From NCBI RefSeq assembly GCF_022790535.1, contig NZ_LOHG01000010.1, forward strand, positions 78,248-142,247: a DNA stretch of 64,000 nt. The letters are read 5' to 3'. Position numbers and translations under genes: made by a program. The notes beneath the pieces are model-generated. The model was not told where the DNA came from and ran no database searches. It saw only the letters and a list, made by a program, of their open reading frames with translations. This stretch comes from Pseudomonas maioricensis. GTDB lineage: Bacteria; Pseudomonadota; Gammaproteobacteria; Pseudomonadales; Pseudomonadaceae. Shown piece by piece: positions 1 through 8,435 of this stretch (the stretch's first letter is position 1; each line of letters opens with the position of its first letter).

Positions 1-132
1 CAAATGCTCCAGGGTGTCCGCGACTGCGTTCTCCCCCCGATAGTTGTCCAGCACTTCTTTGCCCAGGCCAGTGGGGTGGGCGTGCAGTAGTCGGGTCAGG
101 ACTTCTTTTTCAAGGTCTTTATCGATGGTCAT
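1..132 (-). CDS. Hypothetical protein, 3' part outside window
   Basis: A reading frame runs leftward from an ATG at 130-132 off the window edge, giving 44 residues that begin MTIDKDLEKEVLTRLL. A GAGGT ribosome-binding sequence lies five bases before the ATG, which supports this start. The visible part is charged and probably helical, with no signal peptide. I do not recognise the family. It is transcribed in the same direction as the next two small genes. Confidence 0.45.
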   Translation of the reverse strand, partial: MTIDKDLEKEVLTRLLHAHPTGLGKEVLDNYRGENAVADTLEHL

Positions 133-199
133 GCTTACCTCGCGTTGCTGGTTTGATGAGCGCTGCTTGATAAGTGGGACCGCCTCGAAATCGTTTTGT

Positions 200-445
200 T
201 TAGACTTTCTCTTCCTTGCGTGTTTTTTTCCAGTGCACCTGGGTTACGCCCAGTATCTCTGCCTGAAGAAGCGCCGGTCTGATCGGTCCTGTAGCAACGC
301 TGTCGTCTAGCTGCCAGACGCCCGCGTGCAGCGTTGCAATGTGCAGCGCATCGCTTTCGCAGAGCTGTAGTGCCTGATGAGAAAAGTGCCGAGGTTCGCC
401 GCGAAACTGATAATGAATTTCAAAATCCGTCTGATCGTTCATCAT
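200..445 (-). CDS. Small conserved Pseudomonas protein (DUF6555-like)
   Basis: An 81-residue protein starting at the first of two adjacent ATG codons, behind a G-rich ribosome-binding sequence. An upstream in-frame start would add 28 residues of unlikely sequence. The sequence FEIHYQFRGEPRHF, then DALHIATLHAGVWQL and a C-terminal LGVTQVHW segment, matches in order the product of the gene at 59764-59994 (FEIRYSIHGQ, DAWYYACLHAGIGVL, GLTDVSW), so the two are paralogues 59 kb apart. The family resembles small Pseudomonas proteins I know as DUF6555; that name is from memory. Function unknown. Confidence 0.7.
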   Translation of the reverse strand: MMNDQTDFEIHYQFRGEPRHFSHQALQLCESDALHIATLHAGVWQLDDSVATGPIRPALLQAEILGVTQVHWKKTRKEEKV

Positions 446-753
446 TGCCCCCTGCCTGTGGGATGTCGAGATACATCTCTGAAAATGCGTACTTCCTGGT
501 ACCTGGAAGCTTGAGCCGAGGAGGCTCAACAGCGTGCTACCAGTTCATTTAGAGATCGATACAGGCTTGCAAAGAACTTCAAGCGGCCATGAATCGTACT
601 GCTGCTCCAGATGTCCTTTTGTCTGAAAAAGGGAAGACGAGAATTACACTGATTTAGACATATTTGTACACATCTCCGATGAGCGGTGATGTGTTTTTTC
701 ACGTGGCTCAAGGGGCTCTGGACAAGCCCCTCAACGCCCTTCGTGATAGTCGT
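446..753. other. Intergenic region downstream of endA
   Basis: No convincing gene. It contains one hairpin, AGGGGCT / AGCCCCT (711-731, 7-base loop), 23 bases past the endA stop. It could end endA transcription, but no T-tract follows on the minus strand. Confidence 0.4.
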
Positions 754-1455
754 TTAGCTGCAGCTTTTCAGGTCCACCGGGCCCACGAACTCATTGCCTC
801 GACCCATCACGCAGGCGACTCGCTGATTGCGCTGGCGCTCCCAGCTTTCGACGGGATAAGTCTTGTTCCAGGCCTGGTATAACTGCTGATCCTGACGTGA
901 CAAACGCAGGTTGTACTGCTTGCTCATATAGAAGTAAATGCGCGCGATCATGCCGCGAATGGAAGGCCGTGGCATGACCTTCTTGGCCTTGAAATCAACC
1001 TGCGTCAAGCAGGAACCGTACTGACCGGTCTGGGTTGGAAGCCAGCCAAAACTGAAGTTGTTTCGGTCGCCATTGACCTCGCCAATACTAGGCACCAGGT
1101 TGTGCAGGTCGGCTTCGGCTTGCTGAAAAACCTTGTCGTTTTTCGTGCAATTCTTGCGTCCACCGTTCTGCCAGCACTGGCGCAGGTGGCCGATCTGCCA
1201 TGCGGGGACAATATGTTCCCACTCAATGCGTTTGGCCCGAGTTGCATTTTTGCGCGGAACGTAACCGCAGCCAGCGATATCGACTTTATTACCGCTGTAT
1301 TTACAGCCACAGTAAAACTCGGTGGACTGAGCCGAATAGAGACCCCAGGCAACCTTTTTAGCCTGGCTGAAGGTGTGGGGCGCTTCGGCAGTAGCAGTGA
1401 GTGAAGTGGTGAGGAGCAGTGTCGTACAAAGCAGGGTAAAAAATCGCACAATCAT
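754..1455 (-). CDS. endA: Secreted endonuclease I (EndA/Dns family)
   Basis: A 233-residue periplasmic or extracellular nuclease that cuts DNA (and often RNA) non-specifically. Residues 1-24 are a signal peptide (MIVRFFTLLCTTLLL then a TATAEA-like cleavage region). The catalytic core RIEWEHIVP (His81) and the downstream GDRNNFSFG segment are the beta-beta-alpha-metal signatures of endonuclease I. Multiple cysteines fit an exported disulfide protein. The start at MIVRFF is preferred; longer in-frame starts would put 17 residues before the signal peptide. It lies 4 bases behind the DUF1654 gene, so the two form an operon under the SOS box at 1731-1746. Confidence 0.93.
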   Translation of the reverse strand: MIVRFFTLLCTTLLLTTSLTATAEAPHTFSQAKKVAWGLYSAQSTEFYCGCKYSGNKVDIAGCGYVPRKNATRAKRIEWEHIVPAWQIGHLRQCWQNGGRKNCTKNDKVFQQAEADLHNLVPSIGEVNGDRNNFSFGWLPTQTGQYGSCLTQVDFKAKKVMPRPSIRGMIARIYFYMSKQYNLRLSRQDQQLYQAWNKTYPVESWERQRNQRVACVMGRGNEFVGPVDLKSCS

Positions 1456-1459
1456 GCCG

Positions 1460-1711
1460 TCAATCTTCCTTCGGCACTGTCCAGAAAATTTGCACGCCGC
1501 CATCATCCCGATAGGCGAGGGTTACGTTGTCGTTTTCCGCGATCTCTTCAAGCAACTGATTCCATTCGTCCTCAACTTCGTCCGGCAGGCGGAATATCAA
1601 TGCTGCTTTGGCTTTTTGCGCCGTCGGCGAATTGATGATCTTTTGCACTCGCACGCCTAGACGTTCGTAAGAGTTGGGGAGGGATTGAGTTGCTGCGCCT
1701 GGATTTGCCAC
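1460..1711 (-). CDS. DUF1654 family protein
   Basis: An 83-residue cytoplasmic protein with no signal peptide. The core SYERLGVRVQKIINSPTAQ followed by RLPDE..W.QLLEEIAENDNVTL and GGVQIFWTVP is characteristic of the Pseudomonas DUF1654 family, whose function is not established. Its stop is 4 bases before the endA start, so the two are co-transcribed. Its start lies 19 bases downstream of a LexA-type palindrome, suggesting DNA-damage control of both genes. A role linked to nuclease release or DNA damage is inference from that context. Confidence 0.85.
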   Translation of the reverse strand: MANPGAATQSLPNSYERLGVRVQKIINSPTAQKAKAALIFRLPDEVEDEWNQLLEEIAENDNVTLAYRDDGGVQIFWTVPKED

Positions 1712-1730
1712 GGAAAGGTTCCTTGGGTTG

Positions 1731-1746
1731 CTGTACGAGCATACAG
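1731..1746 (-). promoter_or_regulatory. Putative LexA (SOS) box
   Basis: The 16-mer CTGTACGAGCATACAG fits the gamma-proteobacterial SOS pattern CTG-N10-CAG. On the minus strand it reads CTGTATGCTCGTACAG, with the typical TAT after CTG. It ends 19 bases before the DUF1654 start, so a bound LexA would block transcription of DUF1654-endA. The position and pattern are seen directly; LexA binding is inferred. Confidence 0.7.
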
Positions 1747-1906
1747 TATTTCACTGTGGGCCGTTTCGCAACTCTGCTGTAGGAACAAATTCTTGGGTTT
1801 GTGTGATTGCGCATAGTCTGGCGGTCGCCGCTGGGCATTCAATCCTCAAGAAAAATCTGAACAGGCCGATTGCTGAAGCAGGACTCGAATTTTCAGGATG
1901 ACGGTA

Positions 1907-2296
1907 ATGACTATTTCCGAGCTTGGTTTCTCAGCATCTACATTCAGTGTCAATGCAGGCTCCGCAGCAAGCGCAGAAGCCTTGTCAGAAGACGAGAAGA
2001 AGGTCGATAGCACCGCCCTCGGGGACAAACAGGTGAGCGGCGATATCTCCGATAATCTGAGTGCATCGGCAAAACAGATGCTCAAGCGTCTGGCCGAACT
2101 TCAATCGCAGTTGCGTGATCTGCGAAGTAAAATGCGAGCCGCGGAAAACGCCTCCTATTCAAATCTCGCCGCCCGGAACGCGGTTGTGGCGAGCTTTCAA
2201 AATCAGATATCAGCCATCACCGGGACCATATTGCTGATGTCCGGTTCGCTGTTCAAAGAGCTGGACCGAAGCGGTGGTCTGAACATCACGGTATAA
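1907..2296 (+). CDS. Hypothetical coiled-coil protein
   Basis: A 129-residue protein, divergent from the DUF1654 operon. I chose the second ATG (1907) because AGGA at 1894-1897 is correctly spaced for it; the first ATG (1898) is 9 bases earlier and abuts the same sequence. The N-terminal 50 residues are Ser/Ala-rich and probably disordered. Residues 55-95 (KQMLKRLAELQSQLRDLRSK) look like a coiled coil, followed by a Gly/Ile-rich amphipathic tail. There is no signal peptide. I do not recognise a function. Confidence 0.65.
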   Translation: MTISELGFSASTFSVNAGSAASAEALSEDEKKVDSTALGDKQVSGDISDNLSASAKQMLKRLAELQSQLRDLRSKMRAAENASYSNLAARNAVVASFQNQISAITGTILLMSGSLFKELDRSGGLNITV

Positions 2297-2363
2297 ATCC
2301 CTCCTCGATTTTAGCTTTTCCGGGCGTTGACAATCCCTTCGCCGGTTCTCATAGTTCGTATCT

Positions 2364-2377
2364 CGCAAACGTTTGCG
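2364..2377. promoter_or_regulatory. LacI-family (RbsR) operator
   Basis: CGCAAACGTTTGCG is a perfect 14-bp palindrome with the central CG and AAACGTTT core that LacI/PurR/RbsR repressors bind. It lies 67 bases upstream of rbsB, the first gene of the ribose operon, which encodes its own LacI-family regulator. Binding by RbsR, relieved by ribose, is the obvious inference. Confidence 0.85.
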
Positions 2378-2443
2378 CCATGGTCCGTGACCGGGGGCGT
2401 CAAGTGTTGCCCGACACAATAATCATAAGATCGGAGTGTACCT

Positions 2444-3406
2444 ATGAAGCTGCCATTTGCTGGACGCGTTCTTGCCGTCGCTATGCTCGCTGCTGTTGCC
2501 GCTAGTACCTCTCTCCCGGCTTTATCGGCTGAGTCTTCGGACAAGCCCAAAGTCGCGCTGGTCATGAAGTCCCTTGCCAATGAATTCTTCCGCACCATGG
2601 AAGATGGCGCCAAGGCTTATCAGAAAGAAAACGCCGACAAGTTTGACCTGATTTCCAATGGCATCAAGGACGAGTCGGACACGTCCAATCAGATTCGCAT
2701 CGTCGAGCAGATGATCGTTTCCAAGGTCAACGCGCTGGTTATTGCCCCGGCAGATTCCAAAGCGTTGGTGCCGGTCATCAAGAAGGCCATGGATGCGGGT
2801 ATTACCGTAGTGAACATCGACAACCAGCTTGATGCCGATGTGCTGAAAAGCAAGGGTATCAGTGTTCCGTTTGTGGGCCCTGACAACCGCAAGGGAGCGA
2901 AGCTGGTGGGTGAATACCTGGCCCGTGACCTGAATCCGGGTGATGAAGTCGGGATTATTGAAGGTGTTCCGACTACCACCAATGCTCAACAGCGCACAGC
3001 TGGATTCAAGGACGCCATGGAAGCCAGGCAGATGAAGATCGTCTCGGTACAGTCTGGCAATTGGGAGATCGACAAGGGCAACGCGGTTGCCTCGGCCATG
3101 CTTAATGCGCATCCGAATCTCAAAGCCCTGCTGGCCGGAAATGACAGCATGGCGCTGGGCGCTGTGTCTGCCGTTCGTGCAGCAGGCAAGGCGGGGCAGG
3201 TCAAAGTGGTTGGCTACGACAACATCAAGGCGATTCAACCTATGATCGAAGACGGCCGCGTGCTGGCTACCGCCGATCAATTCGCCGCCAGGCAAGCCAT
3301 GTTCGGCATCGACGCAGCCCTGAAAATTCTCAAGGGTGAAAAGGTCGAGACTGTTAATGGCGTCATCGAAACGCCGGTGACTCTGATCACCAAATCCAAA
3401 CCGTAA
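2444..3406 (+). CDS. rbsB: Ribose ABC transporter, periplasmic binding protein
   Basis: A 320-residue binding protein that delivers D-ribose to RbsAC. Residues 1-29 are a Sec signal peptide (SLPALSAES cleavage region). The mature part has the two-lobed periplasmic-binding fold of the RbsB/LacI type: KVALVMKSLANEFF at the start, the hinge segments IEGVPTTTNAQQR and LAGNDSMALGAV, and VVGYDNIKAIQPM near the end. Length and order match RbsB. It is the first gene of rbsBACRKD, and a 12-bp stem-loop follows it before rbsA. Confidence 0.96.
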   Translation: MKLPFAGRVLAVAMLAAVAASTSLPALSAESSDKPKVALVMKSLANEFFRTMEDGAKAYQKENADKFDLISNGIKDESDTSNQIRIVEQMIVSKVNALVIAPADSKALVPVIKKAMDAGITVVNIDNQLDADVLKSKGISVPFVGPDNRKGAKLVGEYLARDLNPGDEVGIIEGVPTTTNAQQRTAGFKDAMEARQMKIVSVQSGNWEIDKGNAVASAMLNAHPNLKALLAGNDSMALGAVSAVRAAGKAGQVKVVGYDNIKAIQPMIEDGRVLATADQFAARQAMFGIDAALKILKGEKVETVNGVIETPVTLITKSKP

Positions 3407-3423
3407 CCCCTTCGCCGAATGAC

Positions 3424-3450
3424 TGCATCTGCCCGTATCGGGCAGGTGCA
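3424..3450 (+). promoter_or_regulatory. Stem-loop between rbsB and rbsA
   Basis: TGCATCTGCCCG and CGGGCAGGTGCA (12 bp, one G-U pair, 3-base loop) fill most of the rbsB-rbsA gap, ending just before the rbsA ribosome-binding site. There is no T-tract, so it is not a full terminator. Such structures after binding-protein genes usually protect the upstream message and raise binding-protein yield; that role is inferred. Confidence 0.6.
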
Positions 3451-3461
3451 TGGAGAGTTTT

Positions 3462-5012
3462 ATGTCGGTTTCTGATCAAACCGCCGTGCTGTCTGTCAGC
3501 GGTATAGGTAAGACCTACGCGCAACCCGTGCTGGGCGACATTGACCTGACGTTGATGCGTGGTGAAGTGCTCGCTCTCACGGGTGAGAATGGCGCCGGTA
3601 AAAGTACCCTTTCGAAAATCATAGGCGGGCTGGAAACGCCGACTACCGGGCAGATGCAATTTCAAGGGGAAAGTTATCAGCCAGCAAACCGTACGCAGGC
3701 AGAGAAGCTTGGCGTGCGCATGGTGATGCAGGAGCTCAATCTGCTGCCCACCCTGTCTGTTGCAGAAAACCTGTTTCTCGACAACTTGCCGCGTCGTGCA
3801 GGCTGGATCAATCGCAAGCGTCTGCGTGAAGACGCGATCAAGGCCATGGCTCAAGTCGGGCTGGACGCTATTGATCCGGATACGCTGGTCAGTGAGCTAG
3901 GCATCGGTCATCAGCAGATGGTGGAGATTGCCCGCAACCTGATCGGTGACTGTCGTGTCCTGATACTGGATGAGCCTACGGCCATGCTGACGGCCCGGGA
4001 AGTCGAGATGTTGTTCGAGCAGATCACCCGTCTGCAGGCGCGCGGCGTGTCGATCATTTACATCTCTCACCGCCTTGAAGAGTTGCAGCGTGTTGCGCAA
4101 CGTATTGCCGTGCTGCGTGACGGCAAGCTGGTGTGCGTCGATGCTATCGCCAATTACAGCAGTGAGCAGTTGGTGACGTTGATGGTCGGCCGGGAGCTGG
4201 GTGACAAGATTGATCTGGGAACCCGTCAGATTGGTGAGGTGGCCCTGAATGTCAAAGGTCTGGGGCGTGGCGGAAAGGTCCGGGACGTTTCATTCCAGGT
4301 CCGCAAAGGTGAAATTTTCGGCATTTCCGGGTTGATCGGCGCTGGGCGTACCGAGCTTTTGCGCCTGATCTATGGCGCAGATCTGGCCGACAGCGGCAGC
4401 ATCGAACTGGGTAACCCGCTTCGGGTGGTGTCGATTCGCTCTCCTGCTGACGCAGTTCGCGAGGGCATCGCGCTGATTACCGAAGATCGTAAGGGCGAAG
4501 GGCTGCTGTTGACTCAGTCCATCAGCGCCAATATCGCCTTGGGCAATATGGATGCGGTATCGGCTGGCGGGCTGGTCAACGCTCACGATGAAGCGAGCCT
4601 GGCAAAACGGCAGATTGATGCCATGCGTATTCGCAGTTCTGGTCCGGCGCAACTGGTTTCAGAGCTGTCCGGGGGCAATCAGCAAAAGGTGGTTATCGGG
4701 CGCTGGCTGGAGCGCGATTGCCCGATCATGCTGTTTGATGAACCCACCCGCGGCATTGATGTAGGGGCCAAGTTCGATATTTACGGCCTGCTTGGCGAAC
4801 TGACCCGTCAGGGCAGGGCACTGATCGTGGTCTCCAGTGATCTGCGTGAGCTGATGTTGATCTGTGATCGCATCGGCGTGCTGTCTGCAGGGCGTCTGAT
4901 CGATACCTTCGAACGCGACAGCTGGACCCAGGACGAACTGCTTGCCGCCGCATTTGCCGGCTATCAAAAACGCGACGCGCTGCTCAGTGAAGCGGCGCCG
5001 AGGACTGCTTGA
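3462..5012 (+). CDS. rbsA: Ribose ABC transporter, ATP-binding protein
   Basis: A 516-residue tandem ATPase that powers ribose import. The first domain has a standard Walker A (GENGAGKST, about residue 41) and LSELGIGHQQMVE signature region with ILDEPTAML. The second has a degenerate Walker A (SGLIGAGRTE, about residue 290) and the sugar-transporter signature ELSGGNQQKV (about residue 400), as in other RbsA/MglA proteins. The start at 3462 (MSVSDQ) is chosen because GGAGAG precedes it; an ATG 12 bases earlier lacks a good site. Its TGA overlaps the rbsC ATG by one base. Confidence 0.96.
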   Translation: MSVSDQTAVLSVSGIGKTYAQPVLGDIDLTLMRGEVLALTGENGAGKSTLSKIIGGLETPTTGQMQFQGESYQPANRTQAEKLGVRMVMQELNLLPTLSVAENLFLDNLPRRAGWINRKRLREDAIKAMAQVGLDAIDPDTLVSELGIGHQQMVEIARNLIGDCRVLILDEPTAMLTAREVEMLFEQITRLQARGVSIIYISHRLEELQRVAQRIAVLRDGKLVCVDAIANYSSEQLVTLMVGRELGDKIDLGTRQIGEVALNVKGLGRGGKVRDVSFQVRKGEIFGISGLIGAGRTELLRLIYGADLADSGSIELGNPLRVVSIRSPADAVREGIALITEDRKGEGLLLTQSISANIALGNMDAVSAGGLVNAHDEASLAKRQIDAMRIRSSGPAQLVSELSGGNQQKVVIGRWLERDCPIMLFDEPTRGIDVGAKFDIYGLLGELTRQGRALIVVSSDLRELMLICDRIGVLSAGRLIDTFERDSWTQDELLAAAFAGYQKRDALLSEAAPRTA

Positions 5013-6007
5013 TGAAAACCTCTACCCCTTCACAGGCTCTTTCCGCACCGGCAAAACGTGGCGGTACTTATTTCGGTCTGGGAACCTACCTGGGCCTTGC
5101 GGGTGCCTTGCTGGCAATGATCGTCCTGTTCTCACTGCTCAGCGATCACTTTCTCTCGTACAACACGTTCAGCACCATCGCCAATCAGATTCCTGATCTG
5201 ATGGTGCTGGCGGTAGGTATGACATTCGTGCTGATTATCGGCGGCATTGATCTGTCCGTGGGGTCGGTGCTCGCTCTGGCAGCTTCCGCCGTCAGCGTGG
5301 CGATTCTTGGCTGGGGCTGGAGTATTTTCCCGGCTGCGTTGTTGGGCATGGCCTGCGCCACACTGGCGGGCACGCTTACCGGCTCGATCACGGTCGCCTG
5401 GCGAATCCCTTCATTTATCGTGTCTCTGGGTGTGCTGGAGATGGCCCGCGGTGTTGCTTACCAGATGACCGATTCGCGCACCGCCTACATTGGTGATGCC
5501 TACGCCTGGTTATCTAACCCGTTCGCCTTCGGTATCTCCCCCTCGTTTGTCATTGCCTTGCTGGTGATTTTTGCCGCGCAGGCGCTACTCACCCGCACCG
5601 TATTTGGACGCTACTTGATCGGCATTGGTACCAACGAAGAGGCCGTGCGTCTGGCGGGCATCAACCCCAAGCCATACAAGATTCTGGTGTTCTCAATGAT
5701 GGGCCTGTTGGCGGGCGTCGCGGCGCTGTTCCAGATTTCCCGTCTGGAAGCCGCCGATCCCAACGCGGGCTCGGGGCTGGAGTTGCAGGTGATCGCCGCG
5801 GTGGTCATTGGTGGCACCAGTTTGATGGGCGGACGTGGTTCGATCATCAGCACTTTCTTTGGTGTGTTGATCATTTCGGTGCTGGCAGCCGGGTTGGCGC
5901 AAATCGGTGCCACGGAGCCAACCAAGCGGATTATCACCGGTGCGGTAATCGTCATCGCCGTAGTGCTCGACACTTATCGCAGTCACCGCGCAAAGCGCCA
6001 GGTCTGA
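5012..6007 (+). CDS. rbsC: Ribose ABC transporter, permease
   Basis: A 331-residue inner-membrane permease with about eight to ten hydrophobic segments. The conserved loop VGMTFVLIIGGIDLSVGS and the region GTNEEAVRLAGINPKPYK are family hallmarks of RbsC/AraH-type permeases. The ATG at 5012 overlaps the last base of the rbsA stop, so translation is coupled; an in-frame TTG three bases earlier is less likely. It is followed after one base by rbsR. Confidence 0.95.
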   Translation: MKTSTPSQALSAPAKRGGTYFGLGTYLGLAGALLAMIVLFSLLSDHFLSYNTFSTIANQIPDLMVLAVGMTFVLIIGGIDLSVGSVLALAASAVSVAILGWGWSIFPAALLGMACATLAGTLTGSITVAWRIPSFIVSLGVLEMARGVAYQMTDSRTAYIGDAYAWLSNPFAFGISPSFVIALLVIFAAQALLTRTVFGRYLIGIGTNEEAVRLAGINPKPYKILVFSMMGLLAGVAALFQISRLEAADPNAGSGLELQVIAAVVIGGTSLMGGRGSIISTFFGVLIISVLAAGLAQIGATEPTKRIITGAVIVIAVVLDTYRSHRAKRQV

Positions 6008-6008
6008 C

Positions 6009-7022
6009 ATGGCAACAATCAAGGATGTGGCGGCGCTGGCCGGTATTTCTTACACGACGGTTTCTCATGTCTTGAACAATTCCCGGCCTGTAAGCGATCA
6101 AGTCAGGATCAAGGTCGAGGCGGCCATTCGGCAGCTGGATTATGTACCCAGTGCCGTGGCGCGCTCCCTCAAGGCAAAGTCCACATCGACCATCGGCTTG
6201 CTGATACCGAATGGTGTCAACCCGTATTTCGCCGAGCTGGCCCGAGGCATTGAGGATTACTGCGAGCGCAACGGTTTCTGCGTGATCCTGTGCAACTGCG
6301 ATGACAATGCAGATAAACAGCGTGGCTATTTGCGGGTGTTGCTGGAGAAGCGCGTCGACGGGCTGATCGTGTCCTCGGTGGGCGGGGATCCCGGGCTGGA
6401 CGGCGGTCTCGCAGGTGTGCGTACGCCCATGGTGGTGGTTGACCGCGAACTTGAAGGTATCGACGCTGATCTCGTGCGTATTGATCACGAACTGGGCGGT
6501 TATCTGGCGACTCGTCATCTCCTTGATTTGGGGCATCGCCATATCGCCTGTATTCATGGTCCCGCGCAAACCAGCGTGGCACGGTTGAGGCTGCAAGGTT
6601 ACGAGCGGGCGATGGCTGAGGCGGGCATTCACGTCGATCCTCATTGGGTCATCGAAAGCGACTACACCAGCCCGGGTGGTTATCAGGCGGCTGTCAGCCT
6701 GTTGGCAGGTAAGCCACCGACCGCTATTTTTGCCGGAAATGACATGATCGGAATCGGCGTATTGCGCGCCGCTGCCGAGCGTAATGTCCGCGTGCCAAGG
6801 GATCTCTCCGTGGTGGGGTTCGACGATATAGAAATGAGCCGCTATGTATACCCAGCCTTGACGACGGTCGGGCAGTCGATTGTCTCGCTGGGCGAGAGTG
6901 CCGCGCAGATGCTTTTAAGGCGCATCACTGGCGTGTTCGAGGATGCAACCGAGCAGCGTGTCGTTGCGCCAAGCATCGTGCTGCGTGAGTCTACGGCACC
7001 GCCGCTCTATGAATTACGTTGA
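6009..7022 (+). CDS. rbsR: Ribose operon repressor, LacI family
   Basis: A 337-residue LacI-family regulator. The N-terminal helix-turn-helix is ATIKDVAALAGISYTTVSHV followed by the hinge helix (VPSAVARSLKAKST). Residues 60-330 form an effector-binding domain like RbsB, with IGLLIPNGVNPYFAEL and FAGNDMIGIGVLRAA. It sits inside the operon, between the transporter and kinase genes, so it is autoregulated if the palindrome at 2364-2377 is its operator. Ribose as effector is inferred from context. Confidence 0.94.
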   Translation: MATIKDVAALAGISYTTVSHVLNNSRPVSDQVRIKVEAAIRQLDYVPSAVARSLKAKSTSTIGLLIPNGVNPYFAELARGIEDYCERNGFCVILCNCDDNADKQRGYLRVLLEKRVDGLIVSSVGGDPGLDGGLAGVRTPMVVVDRELEGIDADLVRIDHELGGYLATRHLLDLGHRHIACIHGPAQTSVARLRLQGYERAMAEAGIHVDPHWVIESDYTSPGGYQAAVSLLAGKPPTAIFAGNDMIGIGVLRAAAERNVRVPRDLSVVGFDDIEMSRYVYPALTTVGQSIVSLGESAAQMLLRRITGVFEDATEQRVVAPSIVLRESTAPPLYELR

Positions 7023-7047
7023 GTCATAACTACGTCGAGTCATAACG

Positions 7048-7995
7048 ATGAATGCGAAAAAGAATTCTGACGTGTCGTCCGCCCAGGTAGTGGTGATCGG
7101 CAGCTTGAATATGGATCTGGTCACACGTGCGCAACGATTGCCGGGGCCTGGGGAAACCCTGAGCGGCGATTCATTCGCCACCGTATCGGGCGGCAAGGGC
7201 GCCAACCAGGCCGTTGCGGCGGCCCGGCTGGGTGCGCGTGTGGCAATGATTGGCTGCGTCGGTGATGACGCCTATGGCGAGCAACTGCGTAATGCTCTGC
7301 TGGCTGAGCAGATTGACTGCCAAGGATTGACCACTGTCGCTGATGTTTCTACTGGCATTGCTTCAATCGTGGTGGATGCCGATGGCCAGAACGCGATCAT
7401 TATTGTCGCGGGGGGCAACGGTCGCCTCACGCCGGATGTCATTGACCGCTTCGATGCTCTGCTCGGCGCTGCACAGGTCGTTATTTGTCAGTTGGAAGTG
7501 CCATTGCCTACCGTTGCGCATGCACTGCGTCGAGCGCGGGAGTTGGGCAAGACAGTGATCCTCAATCCCGCTCCGGCGGTCGCTGCATTGCCTGATCAGT
7601 GGTATTCGTTGATCGACTATCTGATTCCCAACGAAACCGAGGCGGCTATTCTGAGCGGTATCGCAGTGGACTCGGTGGCGTCGGCAGAGCGCGCAACACA
7701 GTCCCTGCTGGCTTCGGGTGCGAGCAAGGTCATCATCACGCTGGGGGAGCAGGGGGCATTGCTGGCGTCAGGACAGGGGAGCGAGCATTTTCCTGCGCCG
7801 CGCGTTACTGCGGTCGACAGTACGGCTGCTGGTGATACATTTGTTGGCGGTTTCGCTGCTGCGCTCGCTCAAGGCCACACCGAAGCTGACGCGATTCGTT
7901 TCGCGCAGAAGGCTGCGGCAATATCTGTAACCCGTGCTGGCGCGCAGCCCTCCATCCCCGATAGCGCTGAAGTCCAAAGGTTCGCTTTTACATGA
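7048..7995 (+). CDS. rbsK: Ribokinase
   Basis: A 315-residue PfkB-family sugar kinase that phosphorylates ribose at O5 using ATP. The N-terminal signature GSLNMDLV and GGKGANQAVAAARLG bind ribose. The C-terminal signature DSTAAGDTFVGGF carries the catalytic aspartate (D263). The first ten residues are an extension beyond the usual start. The gene overlaps rbsD by four bases (ATGA), indicating translational coupling. Confidence 0.96.
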   Translation: MNAKKNSDVSSAQVVVIGSLNMDLVTRAQRLPGPGETLSGDSFATVSGGKGANQAVAAARLGARVAMIGCVGDDAYGEQLRNALLAEQIDCQGLTTVADVSTGIASIVVDADGQNAIIIVAGGNGRLTPDVIDRFDALLGAAQVVICQLEVPLPTVAHALRRARELGKTVILNPAPAVAALPDQWYSLIDYLIPNETEAAILSGIAVDSVASAERATQSLLASGASKVIITLGEQGALLASGQGSEHFPAPRVTAVDSTAAGDTFVGGFAAALAQGHTEADAIRFAQKAAAISVTRAGAQPSIPDSAEVQRFAFT

Positions 7996-8396
7996 AAAAA
8001 ACACCGCTGCTCAACATCGCACTGTCCCGAGTCATCGCCTCTCTGGGGCATGGCGATATCCTGATGATTGTCGACGCAGGCATGCCAATCCCGGCAGGCG
8101 TTGAATTGATTGATCTGGCGCTCACCCGTGGCGTAGCCGATTTCGCCAGCGTGCTGGATACCGTCCTGAGTGAAATGCAGGTCGAAAGCCATGTGCTGGC
8201 TGAGGAAATCATGTTCAAGAAGCCGCCAGCCCTGAGTGTTATCGAAGGTTTGAATCTGGATGGTGATCTGGGTGAGCAGCGTCTGCTCAGTCACGAGGCG
8301 CTGAAGGCCTTGAGCAAAAGCGCGAGAGCAATCGTCCGTACTGGCGAATTTGAGCCATACAGCAACATTGCATTGGTTGCCGGTGTGGTTTTCTGA
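7992..8396 (+). CDS. rbsD: D-ribose pyranase
   Basis: A 134-residue RbsD protein that interconverts beta-pyranose and beta-furanose ribose so that ribokinase receives the furanose. The catalytic histidine region GHGDILMIVDAGMPIP and the C-terminal VRTGEFEPYSNIALVAGV are diagnostic. Full length. Overlaps the rbsK stop by four bases. Confidence 0.96.
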   Translation: MKKTPLLNIALSRVIASLGHGDILMIVDAGMPIPAGVELIDLALTRGVADFASVLDTVLSEMQVESHVLAEEIMFKKPPALSVIEGLNLDGDLGEQRLLSHEALKALSKSARAIVRTGEFEPYSNIALVAGVVF

Positions 8397-8435
8397 CTGT
8401 CCGCAAGGACGCTTTTCTGGAACAGGGAGTTCTTT

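Noticed and set aside
2522..3451. 309-codon open frame antisense to rbsB
   Set aside because: Composition is His/Arg/Gln-rich antisense translation, and rbsB on the other strand is unmistakable. Other long antisense frames over rbs, thrS, pheST, TonB and ABC genes were rejected for the same reason.
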